Source: Methanomassiliicoccales archaeon
Lineage (GTDB): Archaea; Thermoplasmatota; Thermoplasmata; Methanomassiliicoccales; UBA472
Direction of reading: 5' to 3'
Assembly (NCBI GenBank): GCA_013415865.1
Contig: CP058896.1
Span: 1,531,957-1,595,956 of the forward strand
Length of the DNA stretch: 64,000 bases
Below are positions 35,702 through 44,212 of the stretch, one piece after another. The stretch's first letter is position 1. Each line of letters starts with the position of its first letter. A program made the position numbers and the translations under genes. The notes beneath the pieces are model-generated. The model worked only from the letters and a program-made list of their open reading frames with translations. It did no database searches and was not told the origin of the DNA.

Positions 35702-37213
35702 ATGGCCCCGATACTCAGCGACGAGAAGACCAAGAGCACATCCAAGCGTATCACGATCGACCCGATCACCCGCTTGGAAGGACATGGTAAGATAGAGATA
35801 TTCCTGGATGACACTGGTAACGTGGCGAACGCCTATTGGCAGGTGCCTGAGCTTCGAGGTTTCGAACGCTTCTGCATCGGAAGGTCGGTCGAGGACCTGA
35901 ACAAGATCACCTCACGCCTTTGTGGTGTCTGTCCTGGAGCGCACCATCTGTGCTCCACCAAGGCCTTGGATGGCGTATACAACGCAGAGCCGCCAGAGAC
36001 GGCGAAGAAGCTCCGTGAGCTGTTCTACGCCGCACACTATGTGCACAGCCACATCGCGCACTTCTACGCCCTGGCTGCGGCCGACTTCGTGCTAGGACCG
36101 GCCGCGCCTGCCGCGCAGAGGAACATCCTGGGCGTTGTCGGAGCGGTCGGCGTTCCAGTTGGAGCAGAGGTCATCAAGCACCGCTCGTACGCACAGAAGG
36201 TCCAAGAGATCATCGGCGGCAAGGCGACACACCCCGTCTGCGGTCTGCCCGGTGGGATGGCCAAGGCGATCTCCGAGGATGAGCGGAAGAAGATCGAGGC
36301 CATGGCAAAGTCCTGCGTCGAGTTCGCAAAGTTCACACAGCAGATATTCGCTGATGTTGTCCTGAAGAACAAAGACTACATGGACATCGTGCTCAACAAG
36401 GACATCTTCTACCAGGAGACCTACAACCTAGGGACCGTCGACAAGAACGGGAAGGTCAACTTCTACGATGGCCAGCAGGTCATGATCGACCAGGACGGGA
36501 ACGAGGTCGCAAGGTACACTGGGAAGCAATACCTTGACAACATCTCCGAGCATGTGCTCCCGTGGTCGTATGAGAAGTTCTGTTACTTCAAGAAGGTCGG
36601 TTGGAAGGGGCTCAAGGACGGAAAGGACTCGGGCATCTACCGAGCGACCCCATTGTCCAGGCTGAATGTTGCGAAGGGATTCACCACCCCGCTCGCGCAG
36701 GCCGAGTACGAGAAGTACAAGGGAACGTTCCGCGACCTGGGCGTAAAAGGACCGATACACTATACAATGGCGATGCACTGGGCCCGTGTGATCGAGCTAT
36801 TGTATGCGGCAGAGCATATGCTTGAGCTTGCCCAGGACAAGGAGATCACCGACACCAACATCCGAGCAAAGCTTGACACCCCCGGAGAGGGTGTGGGCAT
36901 ACTCGAGGCCCCCCGTGGGACCTTGACGCACCACTATAAGGCGGATGAGAACGGCATCACGACCTTCGTCAACCTGGTGGTCGGTACAACGAACAACAAC
37001 GCCCCGATCAACCTGGACGTCGCGAAGGCGGCGAAGGCTCTGATCAAGAACTGGGAAGTGTCCCCCGGCCTGTTGAACATGGTCGAAATGGCATACCGTG
37101 CCTACGACCCGTGCAACTCCTGTGCGACGCATACCCTGCCCGGTCAGATGCCGATGAGGGCCGTCATCAGGCGCGAGGATGGATCAGTGTATAAGGTGCT
37201 CCAGAACTACTGA
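35702..37213 (+). CDS. mvhA: F420-non-reducing [NiFe] hydrogenase large subunit MvhA
   Basis: 503 residues, group 3c large subunit. Ni-binding pairs: RLCGVCPGAHH (C74, C77) and DPCNSCATH (C471, C474). A 26-residue segment follows H477 (begins TLPGQMP); such tails are usually cleaved by a maturation protease, none of which is in the window. N-terminal RITIDPITRLEGHG is typical. It oxidises H2 and passes electrons through MvhG and MvhD to HdrA. Confidence 0.95.
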   Translation: MAPILSDEKTKSTSKRITIDPITRLEGHGKIEIFLDDTGNVANAYWQVPELRGFERFCIGRSVEDLNKITSRLCGVCPGAHHLCSTKALDGVYNAEPPETAKKLRELFYAAHYVHSHIAHFYALAAADFVLGPAAPAAQRNILGVVGAVGVPVGAEVIKHRSYAQKVQEIIGGKATHPVCGLPGGMAKAISEDERKKIEAMAKSCVEFAKFTQQIFADVVLKNKDYMDIVLNKDIFYQETYNLGTVDKNGKVNFYDGQQVMIDQDGNEVARYTGKQYLDNISEHVLPWSYEKFCYFKKVGWKGLKDGKDSGIYRATPLSRLNVAKGFTTPLAQAEYEKYKGTFRDLGVKGPIHYTMAMHWARVIELLYAAEHMLELAQDKEITDTNIRAKLDTPGEGVGILEAPRGTLTHHYKADENGITTFVNLVVGTTNNNAPINLDVAKAAKALIKNWEVSPGLLNMVEMAYRAYDPCNSCATHTLPGQMPMRAVIRREDGSVYKVLQNY

Positions 37214-37221
37214 AACCCCTT

Positions 37222-37268
37222 CCCTTAAATTTCTTATTTTTCTTCATAGTTATTTCTGTTAATTCTTG
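37222..37268 (+). terminator. T-rich termination region after mvhA
   Basis: Several pyrimidine/T runs (CCCTTCCCTTAAATTTC, TTATTTTTCTTC, TTATTTCTGTT) follow the mvhA stop with no strong hairpin, the usual form of an archaeal intrinsic terminator. It separates the operon from the convergent phosphoesterase, which ends within it. Confidence 0.5.
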
Positions 37269-38026
37269 AAATGCCTTCTGCGCTCGACCCGCATCTGGCC
37301 CACCAGACCGAGATATACGCCGTCCAAAAGGTAAACCTTGGCATTGTCCATATCGATCAGGTCGTTGGAGAACAAGGGGCCCAGCATCTTCGGTCTCTCA
37401 AAGTTCACCGGTGACCCCCTCAAGCTGAGGTTCATCGAGGGTAACATTATGACCTCCTCAGGCACCCTTGGGTATCTTTCCGTCCTCGCAACTTTGAAAG
37501 GTGCACGCACCCAGCACCTTTCGATGGTGTTGGTTTTCAGCCCATCCTCGAACATGACCGCGGGATGGTTGTGGGCCATTATCAGGACCTTGCTGTACAT
37601 CACCTCTACTGATGGCCACGTATGTCCATGGACAAAACCGACACCCTCTAATACGCAACCAGAGGGAGGATGAACGATGACGCCATCTGGTAGCATATCC
37701 TCGATGTCGGTGTCATGATTTCCCTTTACTATCTCAACGCTGTTGTAGCTCCGGAGCAATGAACGGAAGAATCTAGGGATCTCCCTGTGCTCCTGCCTGG
37801 AGGAACCTGGTACCATGTGCTTCACATCGCCGATGAGCATCAATGTGTCATGTCCCGGGGCATTAAGGAGCAGCTCTTTTTCCATCTTTGCGGTCTGGCT
37901 GGGGACATGTACCCCGTTGGTGCTCATCTCATGTTCCAGACCGATGTGAAGGTCTCCCGCACACAATACCTTCCTTTCTCCAAGCACCTCTAAGAGAGGC
38001 CTCTCAGCTATCGGGACTATATCCAT
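37259..38026 (-). CDS. Metallophosphoesterase, ICC-like (COG1407 type)
   Basis: 255 residues from the ATG overlapping the upstream stop as TGATG, with GGAGGGG in front. Calcineurin-like motifs: CAGDLHIGLEHEM, MLIGDVKHM, VKGNHDTDIED, and GHTWPSVE. A C-terminal LRGSPVNF segment resembles archaeal COG1407 proteins often linked to DNA-repair helicases elsewhere. Substrate unknown. Second of two coupled phosphoesterase genes. Confidence 0.83.
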   Translation of the reverse strand: MDIVPIAERPLLEVLGERKVLCAGDLHIGLEHEMSTNGVHVPSQTAKMEKELLLNAPGHDTLMLIGDVKHMVPGSSRQEHREIPRFFRSLLRSYNSVEIVKGNHDTDIEDMLPDGVIVHPPSGCVLEGVGFVHGHTWPSVEVMYSKVLIMAHNHPAVMFEDGLKTNTIERCWVRAPFKVARTERYPRVPEEVIMLPSMNLSLRGSPVNFERPKMLGPLFSNDLIDMDNAKVYLLDGVYLGLVGQMRVERRRHFKN

Positions 38027-38706
38027 CAGAGGCCCCTCCACAGTCTTCTTGCCAACTCTATTGGGAGCCCTTCTGAGGTAACAGCCCTTTCCACCTCGGA
38101 GATATCATAATCAACACGACGGATGTCGAACGACTGTGTGATGGTGTCATATACCATGAAACTGGCCCTCGGGTCTCCATCCCGGGGCTGACCGACCGAA
38201 CCTGGGTTCACGACAAATCCTCTTCCAACCTTCACGATATAAGGCACATGGGTATGCCCTAGGACGAGCAAGCTTGAACCGGGGCAAGCTTCTAAAAGTT
38301 CGTCAGAGACGTCATTCTCGTAGACGTATTCATCTTCATCAAATGGGGAACCATGATGAATGCTGGCCCTTACCGTGCCCAGAGGAACATCGAGACCGTT
38401 CTTCAGGCAATGAAGATAACGTACAGAGCCTATGTCCAGATGCTCTGAGGTCCATCTGACCCCGATCGATGCCATGAAGTTCATCCTGCCAACGCTTGCG
38501 TTCAGGACCGAGCGGTCGTGGTTTCCTTTGATGCTGATGACCTTCCTCTCACTGAGGAGCTCTATCGTTTCGTTCGGAAAGGGATAGTAACCGACCACAT
38601 CACCCGCGTTCACTATCGTTCCTATTCCTAATCGGTCGATCTCCTCGATAACAGCCCTCAATGCCACGACATTGGCGTGTACATCCGATATGAACGCAAT
38701 GCGCAC
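38026..38706 (-). CDS. Metallophosphoesterase, YfcE/MJ0936 type
   Basis: 226 residues from GTG. Motifs: AFISDVHANVVAL, NAGDVVGYYPFP, IKGNHDRSV, HHGSPFDEDEY, GHTHVPYIV and NPGSVGQPRDGDPRAS. The family hydrolyses phosphodiesters in vitro; natural substrate unknown. There is no clear ribosome binding site. The frame continues upstream without a stop to the TAG that ends nnr, so translation may depend on the upstream gene. Confidence 0.83.
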   Translation of the reverse strand: MRIAFISDVHANVVALRAVIEEIDRLGIGTIVNAGDVVGYYPFPNETIELLSERKVISIKGNHDRSVLNASVGRMNFMASIGVRWTSEHLDIGSVRYLHCLKNGLDVPLGTVRASIHHGSPFDEDEYVYENDVSDELLEACPGSSLLVLGHTHVPYIVKVGRGFVVNPGSVGQPRDGDPRASFMVYDTITQSFDIRRVDYDISEVERAVTSEGLPIELARRLWRGL

Positions 38707-38727
38707 GTCAACAAATCTGGGGCGCCC

Positions 38728-40161
38728 CTAGATGAAATTATCTAAGGAGCGCCTTAGGACCTTTGGTACGGCGTCGAAAAGGTCGGTGGCGACCAGCCCA
38801 TAGCTCCTCTCCTCAAAGACCATGTCACCCGCGGCCCCGCATATGAAAGCCGCCATCCTTGCAGCATGGTAGGGCGACGTCCCTTTTGCGAGAAGCCCTG
38901 CGCATATACCTGCCAGCACATCCCCAGTCCCACCAACGCTCATGCCTGGATTCCCCGTCCTGTTAAACTTTATATCAACGCCATCTGAGACGATGTCCAC
39001 AGGCCCCTTCAGCAGAACGGTCATGCCGGTCCTCTTTGCCAAGTCCTTTGCCTGTCCGCTTCTTCCATCCAGATCCTGCTTGACCACCTCTCCGGTGAGC
39101 TTCTGCAGTTCCCCCCCATGAGGGGTTAGGATACCTTTCTTACCATTCAATGCCTCTAAATGACCTGACAGGGCGGCGAAGGCGTCAGCATCAATGACCA
39201 TGGGCACGTCACACGTCCTGATATATTCTCTAATGGCCTCGAACGTTTGAGGCTCTCTGCCCAGTCCTGAACCGATAAGCACAGCATCGACATCCCTGCT
39301 GTACGACCTCAACCTCGACAGGTCGCCGGTGTCCACTATAGATCCAAGGAGCGGCCTTACAATTATGTTCGGAGAATACGAGGATATGATATGGCTCACG
39401 CTCGAGGGAGCCGCAACGTAAACAAGGTCCACCCCTATTCTCAGCGCGCCCATCGCAGCTAAAAATGGAGCACCAGTATAGGGCCCACCTCCTATGACCA
39501 ATACCCTTCCATTCTCCCCCTTGTGCGAACCTGGGGATGGTATGGGATAATATGCGAAATCACCTGGCCCGCAATGAGTGAGAGCCTCCTCTGGGATACC
39601 GATATCGCTTATTATCACTTTACCGGAATTCTTCTCGGTCATACCCTCCTTTATATCATGGAAGGTGACCGTGATCTTCGGTCTGACCGCAGTGGGGGTG
39701 CCCAATCCAGAAGGGACATCCACTGAGACAACAGGCACCTTTGAGACATTGACCGCTTTGATGATCTCCAAAAAAGGCTCCTTCAGGTCACCTTTTTTCC
39801 CCGTGCCGAGCAGGGCATCGACGATCAGATTGTACGAACGTAGGTCTTGACGTTTCCAGATCTTCGAGATCTCTTGCACCTTCTCATAGTTGGCCCATGC
39901 CGCCGGTCCCTTGATCGAATCAGGGGACTTCGCCAATATCACATCAACGTCATTCTTTTCACGAAGGTATCTTGCCGCAACGAAACCATCTCCACCGTTG
40001 TTCCCACATCCACATAGGACGGCGATCCTTTTTCCATTGCCAAACTCTTTCTCGATCACATTAGCGACCGAATATCCAGCATTCTCCATGAGGTTCTCGA
40101 CAGGTACCCCCAGGTGTTCAGAATTTGCATCCAGGACAGCAACCTCTCTCCAGGTCAGCAT
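38728..40161 (-). CDS. nnr: Bifunctional NAD(P)H-hydrate epimerase/dehydratase (Nnr)
   Basis: 477 residues from ATG 40159-40161; a TATA element about 30 bases upstream favours it over an upstream in-frame start. It repairs damaged NAD(P)H hydrates. The N-terminal epimerase domain has CGCGNNGGDGFVAARYL, VDALLGTG and VSVDVPSGLGTPT. The C-terminal ribokinase-like ADP-dependent dehydratase domain has VLVIGGGPYTGAPFLA, ILTPHGGELQKLTG and NPGMSVGGTGDVLAGI. It ends in TAG (38728-38730), the only such stop in the window. Confidence 0.93.
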   Translation of the reverse strand: MLTWREVAVLDANSEHLGVPVENLMENAGYSVANVIEKEFGNGKRIAVLCGCGNNGGDGFVAARYLREKNDVDVILAKSPDSIKGPAAWANYEKVQEISKIWKRQDLRSYNLIVDALLGTGKKGDLKEPFLEIIKAVNVSKVPVVSVDVPSGLGTPTAVRPKITVTFHDIKEGMTEKNSGKVIISDIGIPEEALTHCGPGDFAYYPIPSPGSHKGENGRVLVIGGGPYTGAPFLAAMGALRIGVDLVYVAAPSSVSHIISSYSPNIIVRPLLGSIVDTGDLSRLRSYSRDVDAVLIGSGLGREPQTFEAIREYIRTCDVPMVIDADAFAALSGHLEALNGKKGILTPHGGELQKLTGEVVKQDLDGRSGQAKDLAKRTGMTVLLKGPVDIVSDGVDIKFNRTGNPGMSVGGTGDVLAGICAGLLAKGTSPYHAARMAAFICGAAGDMVFEERSYGLVATDLFDAVPKVLRRSLDNFI

Positions 40162-40183
40162 ATATGACCTAACTGCTCTCCAG

Positions 40184-40200
40184 GGAATAATATTTACCTG
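40184..40200 (-). promoter_or_regulatory. TATA box of nnr
   Basis: The minus strand reads CAGGTAAATATTATTC, about 30 bases before the chosen nnr start, consistent with a leaderless transcript. The DUF211 gene diverges on the other side. Confidence 0.45.
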
Positions 40201-40246
40201 TGCCAACATTTTTAATAATTGGACCAGCATTTAAAGCCGGGTCGAA

Positions 40247-40537
40247 ATGACTGAAATCAAGAGATTGGTCTTGGACGTTTTGAAACCTCACCATCCTTCC
40301 ATAATCGAACTGGCGAAGAACCTCAGCGTTGTCGAAGGGGTCTCTGGCGTCAATTGCAGCCTCCAGGAGGTCGACCAGGAGACCGAGAGCATCAAGATCA
40401 CCATCGAGGGCAATAATGTCAATTGTGATATTGTTGAAGAGGTGATCACAGAATCAGGTGCGGTGATCCACTCGGTCGACAGCGTCTCTGCTGGAAAGAA
40501 GCTGGTAGAAGAGGTAGAGACCCCTCAGGACCGCTGA
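40247..40537 (+). CDS. DUF211 family protein
   Basis: 96 residues. Ferredoxin-like small protein of archaea: [55 protein letters not shown]. Members form oligomers and bind small anions or metals in structures, but the cellular role is unknown. The 3' end overlaps convergent SRP19 by 13 bases. Confidence 0.86.
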   Translation: MTEIKRLVLDVLKPHHPSIIELAKNLSVVEGVSGVNCSLQEVDQETESIKITIEGNNVNCDIVEEVITESGAVIHSVDSVSAGKKLVEEVETPQDR

Positions 40538-40818
40538 GACCTTTTCATCAGCTCGGCGACCTTGACCAACAGTAGGGCCTTCTTCATCTTTTTCTCCACC
40601 AGGACACGTCCTCCATGAGCATACCAATTCCCGGGATATGCCTTGTCCGATTCGACCTTATGCTCCAGCCCTAGCTTTTTTACGGCGAGCGCAACCATAT
40701 CGAGCGTGGGCTGATCGATGGCGAGCGACCTAGAGACCTTACGGCCTTCCGCCCTGGTCCTTGCAGAATCAAAATACTCGGGCCAAAGCACCCAGGCCTT
40801 CTCCTCGTCCAGGGGCAT
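40525..40818 (-). CDS. srp19: Signal recognition particle subunit SRP19
   Basis: 97 residues. Binds 7S RNA helices 6 and 8 and promotes SRP54 loading. Conserved [36 protein letters not shown] and a basic C-terminal helix. Normal length for archaea. It follows S8e by 34 bases on the same strand. Confidence 0.94.
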   Translation of the reverse strand: MPLDEEKAWVLWPEYFDSARTRAEGRKVSRSLAIDQPTLDMVALAVKKLGLEHKVESDKAYPGNWYAHGGRVLVEKKMKKALLLVKVAELMKRSQRS

Positions 40819-40852
40819 GGCTCATACAACCTGATGACAGGTTAAAATGGTT

Positions 40853-41236
40853 TCACTCCTTGACGAGGACGGCGCTGATGGAACCATCCTGTCCAGGCCT
40901 TGACGTCACCTTCGCGAGCCCGACCTCGGTCTGGATGATGGCGCCCTTGTTTATGATATTGCGCTGAACGTAGTTGGGGTTCGCGGAGTTCTTCTTGACG
41001 GTCACGATCTTGACGCGCGTGGTCTTGTTGGTGGCGGGGTCTACAACGTTTGCGTACATCGCCCTGAGCATCCTGACCTTGGTGTTGCCTCCGCGGGTCC
41101 TCAGGACCTGCTTTCGTTCCTCTCCGATAAGAGTGAATGACGGCTCGCTGCCGATCTCGAACCTTCTCTTCTTCCTTCCCAGGCGCAGCCTTCCGCCAGA
41201 TGGCTTCCTGTGGGACTTACCCTGCCATAGTGCCAT
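40853..41236 (-). CDS. rps8e: Ribosomal protein S8e (eS8)
   Basis: 127 residues, short archaeal form. N-terminal WQGKSHRKPSGGRLRLGRKKRR (in part), internal RTRGGNTKVRMLRAMYANV, and C-terminal INKGAIIQTEVGLAKVTSRPGQDG. AGGAGGCGAAGG precedes the ATG, and AATATTTATA near 41270 is a likely TATA box. Confidence 0.96.
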   Translation of the reverse strand: MALWQGKSHRKPSGGRLRLGRKKRRFEIGSEPSFTLIGEERKQVLRTRGGNTKVRMLRAMYANVVDPATNKTTRVKIVTVKKNSANPNYVQRNIINKGAIIQTEVGLAKVTSRPGQDGSISAVLVKE

Positions 41237-41283
41237 GTCTATCCTTCGCCTCCTAATTAAAATGGTGTATAAATATTATTGTC

Positions 41284-41925
41284 TCAGTCCACCGCCCTAT
41301 CAAGCAGTCTGACCATCACCTTATCGGTAATTTCCAAGATCCCAGCATGACCGTCCTTTGCGGCCCCAGGGTTCATGAACGTCGTCCCATCCTTCATTAC
41401 TATCCCTCTGGCCTCATGTATATGCCCTGACAGCACAAGCTCAGGTTTGAACCTTTCCACGATCTTTCTGATGGCCTCGCTCCCGCCCTTGTGACCAGAT
41501 ATCGTCTGGTCGTTGATCCCCAGCGGGGGACAATGAGTGAAGAGAAGACATCCAGGTATCATCACGGAGGACAGTACCTCAAAGATATGTTCTTCGGTCA
41601 TCTCGTTCGGCGTGTTGAACATTGTGAGGTTGGAACCACCGAACCCCACCACATCCTTTTCTCCTATCTTGACACGTCGGGCATGTATGCATTCCGCACC
41701 TCTTGCTATGTTCTCGAACGTCAGTGGCGGGTCGCAATTACCAGGGACCGCATAGACCTTTCCTGGTAATGACCTTAGGAAATCCTCCGCCCATCCCCCT
41801 GGCCCAAAATGTGTGATGTCACCGAGGACGATGACGCCATCAGCATTATGCTCTTTAAATAATCTATTCACCCATATCGACACATTGTCGCGTCTGTGAA
41901 CGTCCGAGATCACGATGAATTTCAT
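41284..41925 (-). CDS. Metallophosphoesterase (third in the cluster)
   Basis: 213 residues from MKFIVISDVHRRDNV (ATG 41923-41925); an extension of eight residues upstream is possible. Calcineurin-like motifs: VISDVHRR, VLGDITHFGPGG, VPGNCDPP (GNCD in place of GNHD), FTHCPPLGI and SGHIHEARG. This class resembles archaeal YfcE-like or Icc-related phosphoesterases. Substrate unknown. It lies upstream of S8e on the same strand. Confidence 0.83.
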   Translation of the reverse strand: MKFIVISDVHRRDNVSIWVNRLFKEHNADGVIVLGDITHFGPGGWAEDFLRSLPGKVYAVPGNCDPPLTFENIARGAECIHARRVKIGEKDVVGFGGSNLTMFNTPNEMTEEHIFEVLSSVMIPGCLLFTHCPPLGINDQTISGHKGGSEAIRKIVERFKPELVLSGHIHEARGIVMKDGTTFMNPGAAKDGHAGILEITDKVMVRLLDRAVD

Positions 41926-41974
41926 CTGAATCGTGATACGCGATGACATCGCAAAAGATTAATTTTTCATCTTG

Positions 41975-42880
41975 TCAAAAAGGGAGATCTCCTAAGATGA
42001 ACAGGTGGGAGATGAGGAAACCTATGAGCGCGCCACCATTAAGGAAGGGGAGCCCGGCCTGAGGTCGCCCTTTGGACACCAGCACCATCAACAGAACGAA
42101 CCCGATCACGCTGCCGAGCATCGTTCCAAAGGCAACACTGAGAGATGATGTTGTGTAATCATTGCCGTCGGCCAAAAAGACCGCAGCGGACACGACCAAG
42201 ATCCCAGGGATGACAGCGTCCCCCACCCCCATCATGATCGTCGTGCGTCCTTCTTGTTCATCTTTCCGCAGGTCCAGGTCATCAAATTCGCTCATATCAT
42301 ATTTAAGATCTCGAGGCACGATGAAAAGAATGGGCAACCTGAGTTTCGTGACCCCCTCCGCAAGGGTCAACATATGCTTTGTGCGATAGACCGCGACAGC
42401 ATCATATACGGCCAATGCCACGAGCAGGACCATCGCCGGCACCACCCCGAGGGAGACCCCTAGTATCGCCGCCGAACCGAAACCAACTATGAACCCGATA
42501 GCATTGATGACCATCCATGTCGGTCTGTTCCAGAGCAGGAAAGTAAACGCTAGCGCGATGGCCGTCGACACCGTCTCAGCGACCGCCCAGCTCCCTGAAA
42601 GTGTAATTGTCATCGGCAGGAACACGATGAAAAGCGTCCCGAAGATGGCCAACATGAACAGTGCCCGCACCATCGATGCTCTCGCATATTTCATGAGCAC
42701 TAAAAGGCCGGCAGTAGCAATGATCAGATAGGCCACATAGATCAGCGGATTCACTGGGTCCCCGGGGTCTTCAAATGCCTGTATCCCCATCTCATTGAGC
42801 AATGGAACATAGGCGAGCGCTGCAAGTTGTACAGTTATGAACAGCATGAAGACGCCCAGGTATTGGGACCGCGACCTCAT
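41975..42880 (-). CDS. Presenilin-like intramembrane aspartyl protease (family A22)
   Basis: 301 residues, about nine hydrophobic segments. The two catalytic Asp motifs are visible: YD in LAVYDAVAVYRTKH and GxGD in MMGVGDAVIPGIL, with a hydrophilic loop between them (VPRDLKYDMSEFDDLD). The C-terminal PFLNGGALIGF corresponds to the PAL motif. Archaeal presenilin homologues cleave within membranes; the natural substrate is not known. Divergent from the HExxH gene. Confidence 0.87.
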   Translation of the reverse strand: MRSRSQYLGVFMLFITVQLAALAYVPLLNEMGIQAFEDPGDPVNPLIYVAYLIIATAGLLVLMKYARASMVRALFMLAIFGTLFIVFLPMTITLSGSWAVAETVSTAIALAFTFLLWNRPTWMVINAIGFIVGFGSAAILGVSLGVVPAMVLLVALAVYDAVAVYRTKHMLTLAEGVTKLRLPILFIVPRDLKYDMSEFDDLDLRKDEQEGRTTIMMGVGDAVIPGILVVSAAVFLADGNDYTTSSLSVAFGTMLGSVIGFVLLMVLVSKGRPQAGLPFLNGGALIGFLISHLFILGDLPF

Positions 42881-43008
42881 TGCAGCGCCCAGAACAGTTG
42901 GGAATCATAATGCTTTCGAGAATATTACGCCAAAGCTGATTACATGACCGTCAAAAGAGCGGCTCAGTATTATGTTTTAAACTCTTCTTTACTGGGACGA
43001 AGAGCAGG

Positions 43009-43515
43009 ATGAAGAATAATAAACTTGTCGAGAGGCTTGAAAGAGCGAAGGACGTTATAGAAATATTCGAGGTCGTAAAAGAGGCGGCCAGGGACAGCAG
43101 GTTCGGTTCAAGGGCAGGTCTCATGTTAGGCCTTGCTGACCTTGGCGGTGGTGATGGCCACTGGATCGGGGGCCTATACCCGATTGCTTCAAATGTGATC
43201 GTGCTGAACAGAAAGCCGTTGAGCATTATCAAGGTGAGCAGACCAGAGATCTACAGGTCATATGTCTTTCATGTCCTATTGCATGAGTACATCCACGCCC
43301 TTGGCGTGACCGATGAGGATGAAACAAGGAGCATCGCATACAGGATCACCAAGGAACAATTCGGCGACGGTCACTTGGCGACGGCGATGGCCAAGGATAT
43401 AACCAGCATCCTTCCTTACATCACTTATCCTGGGCAGAGGGATATGATAGATGATCCCTCTTTCGAGCTGGTCAAGGGATTCGACCGGTCCAGCACGGAC
43501 CGATACATATATTGA
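43009..43515 (+). CDS. Putative zinc metallopeptidase with HExxH motif
   Basis: 168 residues, no signal peptide. H92-E93-Y-I-H96 lies in FHVLLHEYIHALGVTDEDE; a downstream acidic residue such as D102 or E104 could supply the third ligand. I cannot assign a named family. The first 45 residues form a charged helix. GAGCAGG precedes the ATG closely. It is divergent from the presenilin-like gene and convergent with aIF2-beta, so it is probably a single-gene transcript. Confidence 0.62.
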   Translation: MKNNKLVERLERAKDVIEIFEVVKEAARDSRFGSRAGLMLGLADLGGGDGHWIGGLYPIASNVIVLNRKPLSIIKVSRPEIYRSYVFHVLLHEYIHALGVTDEDETRSIAYRITKEQFGDGHLATAMAKDITSILPYITYPGQRDMIDDPSFELVKGFDRSSTDRYIY

Positions 43516-43519
43516 AAGG

Positions 43520-44140
43520 TCAGTCCCTGGACACCGTGGCGAATGCCACATTGCCTGAGACCTTTGATATCTTGACCTTGACCTTGGCGCCTTTCACGGT
43601 CCCAGGGACATAGATGATGTAGTCCCCGACCCTCGCCACCCCATCTCCCTTCTTCCCAACATCGTCGATCAAGACCTCGACCACGACACCCTCTTTCAGC
43701 ACATTCTTCTCGACGGTCTTGGCTGTCTTTTTGACCTTGACCGGCCTGTGGGCGCCGCATGCCTCGCATTCGAGTATGAGCACGCGCCCTTCTTTGTTGA
43801 TGTGAGTATCTGGCCTGCCGCACTCCGAACAAAGGACGAAGGTCTCTGTGTAATTCTGGATCTTCTCTGATATCTGCTGTCCTGTGAGCCTTGCCTTGAA
43901 TATGACCCTCTGGCCCTCGAGGGTGCCAGGTGTCCCGAGCTCTTTCAGCAGATACTGCAGAAGGTGGTCAGGCTCTCTTCTGAGCGCGTCCACTATGTTC
44001 CCGAAGTTCCTGACAACGGTGGTCTTCCCTTCCTGGAAGACGTCCGGTTCCGGAACGGTAAAACGCTCATGCTTTTCGATGGTCTCTGGAAGCTGGGCCT
44101 TTGCCCTGTCAAGCAATGAAAGGTAATCATCCTCTGTCAT
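43520..44140 (-). CDS. Translation initiation factor aIF2 beta with C-terminal TRAM domain
   Basis: 206 residues from MTEDDYLSLLDRA (ATG 44138-44140). aIF2-beta domain about 1-140: NFGNIVDALRREPDHLLQYL, FKARLTGQQISEKI and the zinc ribbon CSECGRPDTH...CEACGAHR. A TRAM domain follows at about 148-206 (VVVEVLIDDVGKKGDGVARV, YIIYVPGTVKGAKVKVKI in parts). TRAM binds RNA. The fusion joins two functions usually encoded separately in archaea. Confidence 0.9.
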   Translation of the reverse strand: MTEDDYLSLLDRAKAQLPETIEKHERFTVPEPDVFQEGKTTVVRNFGNIVDALRREPDHLLQYLLKELGTPGTLEGQRVIFKARLTGQQISEKIQNYTETFVLCSECGRPDTHINKEGRVLILECEACGAHRPVKVKKTAKTVEKNVLKEGVVVEVLIDDVGKKGDGVARVGDYIIYVPGTVKGAKVKVKISKVSGNVAFATVSRD

Positions 44141-44212
44141 TCTGATCGAGGCTCCCAAGACCCACATCAAATATAAATGTTCCTAAAAGGGCCATGATTG
44201 CTGGCCCATCAT

